NCBI RefSeq assembly: GCF_035645195.1
Contig: NZ_DASQNA010000007.1
Coordinates: 1-64,000 of the forward strand
Length of the DNA stretch: 64,000 bases
Reading direction: 5' to 3'
Source: Paenibacillus sp.
Lineage (GTDB): Bacteria > Bacillota > Bacilli > Paenibacillales > YIM-B00363
Part shown: positions 26,309-34,984 of the stretch, piece by piece
Numbering within the stretch: position 1 is the first letter of the stretch
Layout of the letters: each line of letters opens with the position of its first letter
Position numbers and translations under genes: made by a program
The notes under the pieces: model-generated
What the model was told of the DNA's origin: nothing
Seen by the model: the letters and a program-made list of their open reading frames with translations, nothing else
The model's database searches: none

Positions 26309-27370
26309 TTACACTTTCAATTCCGCATGCGAAAGCCGCGATTTCTCGACTTGGACGGTGGCGTGGCCGATCCCGAACGATTCTTCGAGCAGGCGAAGCG
26401 CCTGCTGGAGAACGACTTGGCTGTCCCGATCGTCCTCGATCAACAAGTGGCAGCTCAGCGAATCGAGCCCCGACGTGATCGTCCACACGTGGAGGTCGTG
26501 CACGTTCACGACGCCCTCGATGCTCGCAAGCCGCTGCCGGATCAATTCGATGTTGACGGAAGCCGGCGTCCCCTCCATCAAGATGTGCACGGTATGCTGC
26601 AGCACGCCCCAAGCGCCCCGCAAAATGAGCACCGCGACGAGCGCGCTGATGACGGGATCCGCCCAATACCAGCCGAAGGCGTACATGAGCAGCCCCGCGG
26701 CGATGGCCCCGACGGACCCGAGCGCGTCGCCCAATACATGGAGGTACGCGCTGCGCAGGTTGACGTTGTCCTTGACGTCCCCTTGGCGCAGGAGCGCCCA
26801 TGCGCTGGCGAGGTTGGCCGCAAGCCCGATGCCCGCGATCAGCATCATCGTCCCGCTGGCGACGACCGGCGGCTCCTGCCAACGCTCGAACGCCTCCCAT
26901 AAAATAAAGACGGCGATGACGAAGAGGGTGACGCTGTTGAAGAAGGCGGCCAAAATTTCGAAGCGGTGGAACCCGAACGTCCGCTTCGGCGTCGACGGCT
27001 TCGCGGACAGCCACAGCGCGAACAGGCTGAGCCCGAGCGCGCCGGCGTCGCTCAGCATATGGCCGGAGTCGGAAAGCAGCGCCAGAGAGTTCGTCGCCAG
27101 CCCGCCGAAAAACTCGAGCAGCATGATCCCGGTCGTGATCGACAGCGCGATCGCGAGTCCGCGGCGATTGCCTTCCCCGCCGTGGTGGTGATGATGGCCA
27201 TGGTGGTGGTGCCCATGATGGTGGTGCCCATGATGGTGGTGATGCCCATGGTGATGCCCTTGGCCGCCGCGGTCATGGCCCTCATGGTCATGGGCGCGGT
27301 GATCGCCGGCGCACGATTCATGGTCATGATCGGCCGAGTCCCGGCGAGGCTCCCTCGTATCGGATGTCAT
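26309..27370 (-). CDS. CDF-family zinc/cadmium exporter (CzcD/ZitB-like)
   Basis: 353 residues. The first ~65 residues are a histidine-rich tail (clusters of HHHH separated by Gly), then six membrane segments with the CDF metal-site motifs LLSDSGHMLSD and HVLGDALGS, and a C-terminal cytoplasmic domain (VVNVHDLHVWTITSGL) that dimerises. It exports Zn2+/Cd2+ in exchange for H+. It lies 12 bp after the ArsR gene, in one operon. Confidence 0.95.
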   Translation of the reverse strand: MTSDTREPRRDSADHDHESCAGDHRAHDHEGHDRGGQGHHHGHHHHHGHHHHGHHHHGHHHHHGGEGNRRGLAIALSITTGIMLLEFFGGLATNSLALLSDSGHMLSDAGALGLSLFALWLSAKPSTPKRTFGFHRFEILAAFFNSVTLFVIAVFILWEAFERWQEPPVVASGTMMLIAGIGLAANLASAWALLRQGDVKDNVNLRSAYLHVLGDALGSVGAIAAGLLMYAFGWYWADPVISALVAVLILRGAWGVLQHTVHILMEGTPASVNIELIRQRLASIEGVVNVHDLHVWTITSGLDSLSCHLLIEDDRDSQVVLQQALRLLEESFGIGHATVQVEKSRLSHAELKV

Positions 27371-27382
27371 GTCCGCAGCCTC

Positions 27383-27694
27383 CTATCGATGCATGGTATG
27401 GGCGATCGTTTGCTCCAGCAGCCGAATCACATGATCGTCGTCCGTGGAATAATATAACGCTTGCCCTTCGCGCCGGTGCTTCACCAGCCGCAAATTGCGC
27501 AGCACCGCCAGCTGATGCGAGACGGCCGACTGCGACATGCCGAGCGCTTCGGCGATTTGCCCGACGGCCCTCTCCCCCCGCGAGAGGAGATACAAAATTT
27601 TGATCCGCGTCGGATCGGCCAGCGCCTTGAACGCGCGTGCCGTTTCGTGCGCCGTCTCCTCGTCGAGAAGAACGGCTTCGTTCCGTTCATGCAT
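27383..27694 (-). CDS. ArsR/SmtB-family zinc-sensing repressor (CzrA-like)
   Basis: 103 residues, winged helix ([18 protein letters not shown]). The last helix carries D-x-H-x10-H-x2-H (from DDHVIRLL to HTMH), the exact alpha5 zinc site of SmtB/CzrA. Zinc binding would release it from the operator and turn on the exporter. ATG 27694 is preferred; an ATG at 27706 lies within the likely ribosome-binding region AAGGATGGTGA. Confidence 0.94.
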   Translation of the reverse strand: MHERNEAVLLDEETAHETARAFKALADPTRIKILYLLSRGERAVGQIAEALGMSQSAVSHQLAVLRNLRLVKHRREGQALYYSTDDDHVIRLLEQTIAHTMHR

Positions 27695-27716
27695 GCGGAT
27701 CACCATCCTTATTAAT

Positions 27717-27770
27717 ATATGAACATATTCTCATATATAGGAATATACTCTTTGGCTGCGGCTCTGTAAA
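27717..27770 (-). promoter_or_regulatory. Promoter and ArsR operator for the zinc exporter operon
   Basis: Minus-strand -35 TTTACA (27765-27770) and -10 TATATT (27742-27747), spacer 17. The operator overlaps the expected start site: imperfect palindrome ATATGAACA-TA-TTCTCATAT (27717-27736), matching the ArsR-family consensus around ATATGAACA. Bound repressor would block initiation. Confidence 0.75.
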
Positions 27771-27791
27771 GGAAGGAATCGCCCGCCCAAC

Positions 27792-27819
27792 AAAAACAGG
27801 GCCCCAGGGGCCCTGTTTC
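27792..27819 (-). terminator. Terminator of the GH4 gene
   Basis: Stem ACAGGGCCC/GGGCCCTGT with a short loop; on the minus strand TTTTT follows. It lies between the GH4 stop and the ArsR promoter. Confidence 0.85.
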
Positions 27820-27829
27820 CAAGCTGCGG

Positions 27830-29128
27830 TTAATGATAATTCGGCAGCCAATCGCCGTGCGCTTCGATCAAATCGTCGCACATCGCCACGATGTCGTCCA
27901 TCGACAGCTCGGCGGCCGTGTGCGGATCGAGCATGGCGGCGTGGTAAATATGCTCCTTCTTCCGCGTGATCGCCGCCTCGATCGTGAGCAGCTGCGTATT
28001 GATGTTCGTCCGGTTAAGCGCGGCGCACTGCGGCGGCAGATCGCCCACGTACGTCGGCGTCACGCCGCTCCGGTCGACGAGGCACGGCACCTCGACGCAC
28101 GCTTCGCGGGGCAGGTTCGTGATCAGCCCCGTGTTCATGACGTTGCCGCCGATTTTGAACGGCACGTTCGTCTCCATCGCTTCGAATATATACGACGCGT
28201 ACTCGTGCGAGCGCTTGTGCGTCAAGTCCGCGTTGTTGACGAGCTCGTCGCGCATTTTCGCCCAACGCTCGATCTGATTGACGCAGCGGCGCGGGTATTC
28301 GTCGAGCGGAATGTTGAACCTCTCGATCAGCTCCGGATAGTTCCGTTTGATGAAGTACGGATGATATTCCGCGTTATGCTCCGACGATTCCGTGATGTAG
28401 TAGCCGAACTTCAGCATCATTTCGAGTCGCACCATGTCGTTGTGCTTTTCCTTCTGCTTCTCGATCGCGCGGCGCTTGATTTCCGGATACAAATCTACGC
28501 CGTCCCGCGTCACTTCGAGCAGCCACGCCATATGGTTGATGCCCGCGATTTTCGCCTGCACGCCTTCCTTGTCCATGCCGAGATTGTCGAACAAGTGCGG
28601 GATGCACGCCTGCACGCTGTGGCAGAGGCCTACCGTTTTCACGCCGCCGTGAGTGATCATGACGTTCGTCAGCACGGCCATCGGGTTCGTGTAGTTGAGG
28701 AACCACGCGTCCGGGCACACCTCCTGAATGTCTTTCGCGAAGTCGAGCATGACCGGGATCGTCCTTAAGTTCCGGAAAATGCCGCCGATGCCGACGGTGT
28801 CCGCGATCGTCTGGCGCAGGCCGTACTTCTTCGGCACCTCGAAGTCGGTGATCGTGCAAGGATCGTATCCGCCGACCTGGATCGCGTTCACGACATACTT
28901 CGCGCCGCGCAGCGCTTCCTTCCGGTCCGTGTACGCCTTCACGACGCAGGCGCTGCCGGTCGTGCGCTTCAAGTTGTTCAGCATCATTTCCGAGTCCTTA
29001 AGGCGCCCCATGTCGATGTCGAACAGCGCCAGCTCGAAGCCCTGCAGCGCCGGCGTCAGCATGACGTCGCCCAGCACGTTTTTCGCGAATACGGTGCTCC
29101 CTGCTCCCAAGAACGTAATTTTCGTCAT
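27830..29128 (-). CDS. melA: GH4 family glycosidase, alpha-galactosidase (MelA-like)
   Basis: 432 residues. The N-terminal Rossmann motif FLGAGSTVFAKNVLGDV binds NAD+; NYTNPMA, GLCHSVQ and GINHMAW carry the metal-coordinating Cys and His of GH4 enzymes. These act by an NAD+ and Mn2+ dependent redox mechanism. The sequence reads closest to MelA (alpha-galactosidase) rather than the phospho-glucosidases, but substrate needs checking. ATG 29128 has GGAGG at 11 bases; the extension to 29182 is rejected. It is a single gene, with a divergent AraC regulator, and no transporter is adjacent. Confidence 0.9.
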   Translation of the reverse strand: MTKITFLGAGSTVFAKNVLGDVMLTPALQGFELALFDIDMGRLKDSEMMLNNLKRTTGSACVVKAYTDRKEALRGAKYVVNAIQVGGYDPCTITDFEVPKKYGLRQTIADTVGIGGIFRNLRTIPVMLDFAKDIQEVCPDAWFLNYTNPMAVLTNVMITHGGVKTVGLCHSVQACIPHLFDNLGMDKEGVQAKIAGINHMAWLLEVTRDGVDLYPEIKRRAIEKQKEKHNDMVRLEMMLKFGYYITESSEHNAEYHPYFIKRNYPELIERFNIPLDEYPRRCVNQIERWAKMRDELVNNADLTHKRSHEYASYIFEAMETNVPFKIGGNVMNTGLITNLPREACVEVPCLVDRSGVTPTYVGDLPPQCAALNRTNINTQLLTIEAAITRKKEHIYHAAMLDPHTAAELSMDDIVAMCDDLIEAHGDWLPNYH

Positions 29129-29276
29129 AACTCTTACCGCCTCCATATGCTTGATCTTGCTTTCCTTCATACTAGGACACATCGCGGAGAAAGAGTATGG
29201 AGGAAACGAGCGGACATATGGATTTTTGTAGTACGCTGGGATAGGATAGTCTCAAAGATGGGAGGGGGCGGCAGCC

Positions 29277-30134
29277 ATGATTCCGGAGCATTACAGTTAC
29301 GAAAGCTACATCAACCCCGGCCGGGGAAAGAGCGAAATCACCGTATTATTCAGCGGCGACGGTCGTCCGGTAGGCGGACACAAGATCGGCCCCGCCGTGC
29401 ATAAATACTTTTTGTTACATACCGTAAGAAGCGGCTCCGGCTATTTCGAGCAGGCGGGGAAGCGTTATAAATGTAGCACGGGCGACACGTTCGTCATTTT
29501 CCCGGGCGAGCTGTTCAGCTACGAAGCCGACGCCGAACAGCCGTGGCATTACGTCTGGGCGGCGTTCCGCGGACATCTGGCGGCCGCGACGCTGCAGCAG
29601 CTCGGCATTACGCCGGATCGGCCCGTCGTGCGCGGCGGAGACGCCGCCCGCCGAACTCTCGCGCTGCACCGCCGCTTGCTCCGCACGCTGCGGAACGCGG
29701 AGTGGCCGCCGCTTGCCGATTTGGAATCCAGCGGCATCCTGCGGCTGCTCCTCCACGAGCTCGGCCGCGCGAACGAGGAATTTTTGCCCCGCGCGGACAC
29801 GCACGCGACCGTATCCGAACGGCAGGTCAATCAAGCGGTGCGCTGGCTGTCGCTGCAGTATGCCCAGCCGGTGTCGATCGAGCAGCTCGCGAAATCGCTC
29901 GGCTACCACCGAACGCATTTGTCGAAAATTTTTAAAAAGCAGATCGGCATGTCGCCGATGCAGTTTCTCATGCAAATTCGGCTCGAGCAGGCCAAGTCGC
30001 TGCTGGACAGCCACTGGACGGTCGAACAGGTCGCCTCCTCGGTCGGGTTCGCCGATCCGCTGTATTTTTCCAAACAATTTCGGAAAAAGTACGGCGTATC
30101 CCCTACCGAATACCGGCTCCGCGCCAAGTCATGA
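29277..30134 (+). CDS. AraC-family regulator with cupin sensor
   Basis: 285 residues. The N-terminal cupin (YFEQAGKRYKCSTGDTFVIFPG) binds sugar; the C-terminal double HTH (VSIEQLAKSLGYHRTHLSKIF and VEQVASSVGFADPLYFSKQFRK) binds DNA. It diverges from the GH4 gene and is the likely activator of it. GGGAGGGGG precedes the ATG. Confidence 0.92.
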   Translation: MIPEHYSYESYINPGRGKSEITVLFSGDGRPVGGHKIGPAVHKYFLLHTVRSGSGYFEQAGKRYKCSTGDTFVIFPGELFSYEADAEQPWHYVWAAFRGHLAAATLQQLGITPDRPVVRGGDAARRTLALHRRLLRTLRNAEWPPLADLESSGILRLLLHELGRANEEFLPRADTHATVSERQVNQAVRWLSLQYAQPVSIEQLAKSLGYHRTHLSKIFKKQIGMSPMQFLMQIRLEQAKSLLDSHWTVEQVASSVGFADPLYFSKQFRKKYGVSPTEYRLRAKS

Positions 30135-30222
30135 CCGGCAAGTTTTATACTTTGACCAATGAGTCATAACCTGTTATCATTCTTTCCGAAACGACTATTC
30201 CGAAAGAAACGAGGCAGGAACT

Positions 30223-33200
30223 ATGCGCGGGATTATCCGATTTTCGTTAAACAATCGCTTCGCCTTGCTGATCATGACCGTCATCGTGTCGGCCGCCGGC
30301 TTGATCGCAGGCCTCAATATGAAGCAAGAGACGCTTCCGAATTTGGAAGTGCCTTATCTCCAAGTTACCGCCGTGTACCCGGGCGCGGCTCCGGAGGAGA
30401 TCGTCGAGCGCGTAACTGCTCCCGCCGAGCAGCGGCTGCGGCATCTGCCGGGCGTACTGACGGTGAACTCGTCCTCGATGGAGAACGTATCGGCCATCAC
30501 CATCGAATACGACTACGGACAAGATATGGAGCGGGCGCTCGCCGAAGCGCGGGAAGCGCTGGACGGACTCGAGCTGCCGAGCGGGGCGCAGGAGCCCGAA
30601 ATTTCGCGGATCAGCCTGAACGCGTTCCCCGTCGTCTCGCTCAGCGTCGCGGACCCGAGCGGATCGCTCGAGGAGCTGACCGATCTCGTCGAGAACGCGT
30701 TCGTCCCTGCGTTGGAAGGGCTCAAGGGCGTCGCCGACGTCCAAATCGCGGGACAGTACGTTCAAGAGGCGGTCCTCGAATTCGATCAAGAGAAGCTGGC
30801 GTCGCTCGGCCTGTCCGAGGAGACGGTGCGCGGCATCGTACAGGCGTCAGCGGTGACGGTTCCGCTCGGATTGTTCGAGCTGGGCGACGAGGAGCGGACG
30901 ATCGTCGTCGACGGCGGCATCCGCACGTTGGACGACCTGCGCCGCCTGCCGATCCCGGCCGCCGGCCCGACGGGCATGACGACCGTGCGGCTTGCGGATA
31001 TCGCCACTGTGGAATTGCGGGGACAATCCGAATCGATCTCGCGCACGAACGGCAGCGAATCGATCGGCCTGCAAATCGTAAAAGCGCAGGAAGCGAACAC
31101 GGTCGACGTCGTCAATCTTGTGAAGGCGGAGGCTGCCTCGCTGCAGGAACAGTACCCCGACCTCGAAATCGTGACGCTGCTCGACCAAGGGGAGCCGATC
31201 GAGAAGTCGGTGGCCACGATGCTGGAGAAAGCGCTGTTCGGCGCCTTGTTCGCGGTCGTCATCATCCTGCTGTTTCTCCGCAACGCCAAATCGACCCTGA
31301 TCGCCGTCGTGTCGATCCCGCTGTCGCTGTTCATCGGCATTGTGCTGCTGCAGCAGCTCGAGATCACGATGAACATGATGACGCTCGGCGCCATGACGGT
31401 CGCCATCGGCCGCGTCGTCGACGACTCGATCGTCGTCATCGAGAACATTTACCGCCGAATGTCTTCGAAGACCGAGACGCTGCGGGGCAAGGCGCTCATT
31501 CTGGACGCGACGCGCGAAATGTTCATCCCGATCCTCTCGTCGACGATCGTCACGATCGCCGTGTTCGTGCCGCTCGCGGCCGTCACCGGCATGGTCGGCG
31601 AGCTGTTCTTGCCGTTCGCGCTCACGATGGTGTTCGCGCTGCTGGCTTCGCTGCTCGTCGCGATCACGGTCGTTCCGTCCATGGGCTACGCCATGTTCAA
31701 GAAAGGGCTCGGACGCGCGGCCGCCGACGGCGCGCACGGGACGGAGGAAAAACCCGGACGGCTGGCGCTCGCCTACAAACGGGCGCTCCGGTGGACGTTG
31801 GACCATAAAGCGGTGTCGCTGCTCGTCTCGGTCGCGCTCCTCGTCGGCAGCTTGTTCCTCGTGCCCGTCATCGGCGTCAGCTTCCTGCCGGAGGAAGAGC
31901 AGAAATACGCCATGGTCACGTATACGCCCGCGCCCGGCGAACGGCTGGAAGACGTCGCGGAGCTGTCGCTTCGGGCGGAATCGTTCTTCCTCGAGGACGA
32001 GCGGGTGGAGAACCTGCAATATTCCGTCGGCGGCTCCAATCCGCTGAACCCGGCCTCGTCGGAATCGGCCTTGTTCTACGTTCAATATGAGGACGACGTG
32101 GCGGCGTTCGCCGAAGTGAAGGACCGACTGCCCGAAGAGCTGGCGAAAGCCGTTCCCGGAGAAGGCGAATGGGGCTTGATGGACTTCTCGGGCGGCATCG
32201 GCGGCGCGGGGCTGTCCCTCAACGTGTACGGAGAATCGCTGGAAGACATCCGCGCCGCCGTCGAGAGCATCCGCACGTTGATGGAGGCGGACGGCCGGTT
32301 CGAGAACGTCGACAGCAGCGTCGGCGAAACGTACGGACAATACACGCTCGCGATCGATCCGGAGCGGCTGAGCCGGTACGGCGTAACGGCCGGCCAAATC
32401 GCGATGGCGCTCAGACCTTCCCTGGAACGGCCGGTGCTGACGAGCATCGAAGCCGAAGGAAACACGTACGAGGTCGTCGTCGCGACGGATCCGGTCGTCT
32501 ACGATTCGATCGAAGACATCGAAAACGCGACCGTTCCGTCCCCGCTCGGCGTCCCGGTGCGGATCGGGGACGTCGCCGACACGGTCGAAGGCGAATCCGC
32601 GAACGCCGTGACGCGTCAAGACGGCAGGCTGTACGCATCGATTACCGCCGACATTGCGGCGAGAGACGTCGCGGGGACGTCCGCCGAGCTCGAGGAGGCG
32701 ATCGCCGAAAGCCTCGAGCTTCCGAACGGCGTCGACGTCGAATTCGGAGGCGTGACGGAGCAAATGAACGATACGTTCTCCCAGCTCGGTCTCGCGATGG
32801 CGGCGGCCGTCGCCATCGTCTACTTGGTGCTCGTCGTCACGTTCGGCGGCGGACTCGCGCCGTTCGCGATTTTGCTCTCGCTGCCGTTCGCGGTCATCGG
32901 CGCCTTGCTGGCGCTGCTCGCCGCGGGCGAAACGATCAGCGTCTCGGCGATGATGGGCGCGCTGATGCTGATCGGCATCGTCGTCACGAACGCCATCGTG
33001 CTGATCGACCGGGTTATTCACAAAGAGAAGGAAGGATGGTCGACGCGGGAAGCGCTGCTCGAAGCCGGCGCGACAAGGCTGCGGCCGATTTTAATGACGG
33101 CGCTGGCGACGATCGGAGCCCTCCTGCCGCTCGCCTTCGGCAATGAAGGCTCCGGCATCATTTCCAAAGGGCTCGGGGTCGCGGTGATCGGCGGGTTGGC

Positions 33201-33291
33201 GAGCTCCACCTTGCTGACGCTCGTCGTCGTGCCGATCGCCTACGAACTGCTGATGAAGCTGCGCAGGAACGGAATCGAAGAATCCATCTAA
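30223..33291 (+). CDS. RND-family efflux transporter (SwrC/HAE1-like)
   Basis: 1,022 residues, twelve membrane segments and two large external loops. The first-helix start MRGIIRFSLNNRFALLI, the pore segment EEIVERVTAPAEQRLRHLPGV, and the proton-relay aspartates in GRVVDDSIVVIENIYRR identify the RND core. The lysine equivalent of AcrB K940 is not kept (LIGIVVTNAIVLID). It would expel lipopeptides, bile-type compounds or drugs, as SwrC does. No membrane-fusion gene is next to it. It is followed at 16 bp by a TetR regulator. It lies 88 bp after the AraC gene. Confidence 0.93.
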   Translation: MRGIIRFSLNNRFALLIMTVIVSAAGLIAGLNMKQETLPNLEVPYLQVTAVYPGAAPEEIVERVTAPAEQRLRHLPGVLTVNSSSMENVSAITIEYDYGQDMERALAEAREALDGLELPSGAQEPEISRISLNAFPVVSLSVADPSGSLEELTDLVENAFVPALEGLKGVADVQIAGQYVQEAVLEFDQEKLASLGLSEETVRGIVQASAVTVPLGLFELGDEERTIVVDGGIRTLDDLRRLPIPAAGPTGMTTVRLADIATVELRGQSESISRTNGSESIGLQIVKAQEANTVDVVNLVKAEAASLQEQYPDLEIVTLLDQGEPIEKSVATMLEKALFGALFAVVIILLFLRNAKSTLIAVVSIPLSLFIGIVLLQQLEITMNMMTLGAMTVAIGRVVDDSIVVIENIYRRMSSKTETLRGKALILDATREMFIPILSSTIVTIAVFVPLAAVTGMVGELFLPFALTMVFALLASLLVAITVVPSMGYAMFKKGLGRAAADGAHGTEEKPGRLALAYKRALRWTLDHKAVSLLVSVALLVGSLFLVPVIGVSFLPEEEQKYAMVTYTPAPGERLEDVAELSLRAESFFLEDERVENLQYSVGGSNPLNPASSESALFYVQYEDDVAAFAEVKDRLPEELAKAVPGEGEWGLMDFSGGIGGAGLSLNVYGESLEDIRAAVESIRTLMEADGRFENVDSSVGETYGQYTLAIDPERLSRYGVTAGQIAMALRPSLERPVLTSIEAEGNTYEVVVATDPVVYDSIEDIENATVPSPLGVPVRIGDVADTVEGESANAVTRQDGRLYASITADIAARDVAGTSAELEEAIAESLELPNGVDVEFGGVTEQMNDTFSQLGLAMAAAVAIVYLVLVVTFGGGLAPFAILLSLPFAVIGALLALLAAGETISVSAMMGALMLIGIVVTNAIVLIDRVIHKEKEGWSTREALLEAGATRLRPILMTALATIGALLPLAFGNEGSGIISKGLGVAVIGGLASSTLLTLVVVPIAYELLMKLRRNGIEESI

Positions 33292-33307
33292 CAGGGAAGT
33301 GGGAAGG

Positions 33308-34198
33308 ATGAACGACAAAAAGCAGCTCATTCTGGAGGCGGCATTGCGGCTGTTCGCCGCGAAGGGCTTCCATTCGACGTCCATTCAAGACATCGTCGAA
33401 GAAGTCGGCATCGCCAAAGGCTCGGTGTACCTTCACTTCAAGTCGAAGGAAGATATTCTCGTTTCCGCTATCAAGCATATGGTGTCCGGCATGATCGAGG
33501 AGATAGGGAACGCAGACGCCGGCGAACAGTTGACGCCGAAGGAAAAACTCGTCCGCAAGCTGGAGCGCCAGTTCGAATTCAGCCTCAAGCATAAAGCGTT
33601 CATCTTCATGCTCATGGACGAAGGCTTGGTGCACGTTAACGAGGAGATGAAGACCTATCTTTATGATTTGCGGAAACGGTCGGTGAGATGGGCGGAGGCG
33701 GATATCGTCTCGGTCTACGGAGACCGCGTCGGACCGTACGCGCTCGATGCGGCCGCCGTTCTGCAGGCGATGACTTCGCATTATACCGGCATCCTGATGT
33801 TGGACGACAGCGGGCTCGACCTTCGCGCGCTCGCCCGGTTTATCGCCGACCGGCTGAACGACGCCGTCGAAGGGATGCTGGCGCAAGGCCGCCCTCCGTT
33901 GCTAAGCGAACGCTCGCTGTTCGGCGAAGCCGGAGGGCAGCCTTACGGCGCCGCCGAGGAGCGGTTCCGCTACGAGGCATTGTTTCGCGAAGCCCGCGGA
34001 GCGGTGCAGCGCTCCGGCTTGGACGATGACGAGCGGCGGAAATGGGACAGTTATTTGATCGTATTGGAACACGAGCTGCGCAAACCGCAGGCGGACGAGC
34101 CGGTCGTCGGAGGTTTGCTCGCGCATCTGCGCGGCTCGGACATCGAAGGCGTGGCCGCGCTCGCGCATCGGCTGTCGCAGGAACGTGCGGAAGGTTGA
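33308..34198 (+). CDS. TetR-family regulator with extended C-terminus
   Basis: 296 residues. The N-terminal HTH is standard: LILEAALRLFAAKGFHSTSI, then SVYLHFKSKEDIL. The ligand domain follows to about residue 190; the last ~100 residues are an extra mostly helical part, uncommon for TetR proteins of 190-220. ATG 33308 has GGGAAG at 8 bases; a GTG at 33299 in frame is rejected. It lies 16 bp after the RND gene and presumably regulates it. Confidence 0.88.
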   Translation: MNDKKQLILEAALRLFAAKGFHSTSIQDIVEEVGIAKGSVYLHFKSKEDILVSAIKHMVSGMIEEIGNADAGEQLTPKEKLVRKLERQFEFSLKHKAFIFMLMDEGLVHVNEEMKTYLYDLRKRSVRWAEADIVSVYGDRVGPYALDAAAVLQAMTSHYTGILMLDDSGLDLRALARFIADRLNDAVEGMLAQGRPPLLSERSLFGEAGGQPYGAAEERFRYEALFREARGAVQRSGLDDDERRKWDSYLIVLEHELRKPQADEPVVGGLLAHLRGSDIEGVAALAHRLSQERAEG

Positions 34199-34238
34199 TC
34201 GTTCTCCTGCGAAACTCTCGATTTTAATAACATCAATA

Positions 34239-34267
34239 TTGAATAAGTTAATAAATTGGGCCATAAT
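34239..34267 (+). promoter_or_regulatory. Promoter of the reductase-like gene
   Basis: -35 TTGAAT (34239-34244) and -10 CATAAT (34262-34267), spacer 17, 65 bp before the ATG. The flanks are AT-rich against the local GC background. Confidence 0.65.
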
Positions 34268-34332
34268 AAGAGATGTCGTTAGTAGGAATCCCCAGTTTTA
34301 TTCGATTACCATCATGGAGGGAGATTGATATC

Positions 34333-34905
34333 ATGTACGACATCGCCATTATCGGAGCCGGACCGGCCGGCGCTAGCGCAGCCATCTACACCGCGAAAGC
34401 GGGCAAGAAAACGCTCGTCATCGACAGCGACAAAGGCGTAACGAAGCGCGCTTGGTTCGAAAACTTCTACGGCATCAAAGAAATCGACGGACCTTCCCTT
34501 GTGGACATCGGCATCGAGCAGCTGAAGAAGTTCGGCGCGGAATACGTCCAAGACGAGGCGACGGACGCCGCGAAGACGGAGGAAGGCTTCTCGATTACGA
34601 CGGCCGGCGGCCAGACGTATCAAGCGAAGCACGTCATCCTCGCGACCGGCTTCTCCGTCGAGCTCGGCCAGAAGCTGGGCGCCGCGGTGAAAGACGGCAC
34701 GGAGCCGCGCGTGAAGTCGATTTTCGACGTAGACGCGCAAGGCCGCACGAGCGTCCCGGGCGTATGGGCCGCAGGCACGGCAGCCGGCGTCAGCGTGCAC
34801 GGCATCATTACGGCGGGCGACGGCGCGAAGGTCGCCATTAATTTAATCAGCGAGCTGAACGGCGAACGCTACGTCGATCACGACGTTATGAAGCCGAAGG
34901 AATAA
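34333..34905 (+). CDS. FAD-domain-only thioredoxin reductase-like protein
   Basis: 190 residues. N-terminal FAD motif IAIIGAGPAGASAAIYTAKAG, later VILATGF and the second FAD contact SVPGVWAAGTAAGVSVHGI (TrxR/AhpF type ATG-D region). The NADPH domain and its CxxC are absent: the two FAD-domain halves follow each other directly. ATG 34333 has GGAGGGAG upstream; start at 34273 lies in the promoter region and is rejected. It cannot work as a normal thioredoxin reductase; a partner reductase or non-redox role is possible. Confidence 0.87.
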   Translation: MYDIAIIGAGPAGASAAIYTAKAGKKTLVIDSDKGVTKRAWFENFYGIKEIDGPSLVDIGIEQLKKFGAEYVQDEATDAAKTEEGFSITTAGGQTYQAKHVILATGFSVELGQKLGAAVKDGTEPRVKSIFDVDAQGRTSVPGVWAAGTAAGVSVHGIITAGDGAKVAINLISELNGERYVDHDVMKPKE

Positions 34906-34920
34906 TCATCTTCATGCCAA

Positions 34921-34957
34921 AGAACCCGCCCGATCGAGCGCGATCGGCGCGGGTTCT
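34921..34957. terminator. Bidirectional terminator after the reductase-like gene
   Basis: AGAACCCGC..GCGGGTTCT stem with an inner CGATCG/CGATCG pair; it lies 15 bp after the stop and faces the end of the ABC exporter genes. Confidence 0.8.
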
Positions 34958-34984
34958 TCGCGTTAAGCGGCAGGCGGCGGGGCG

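Noticed and set aside
27180-27260. Short tandem repeats of a GGTGGTGATG type
   Set aside because: They encode the His-rich tail of the zinc exporter and need no other explanation.
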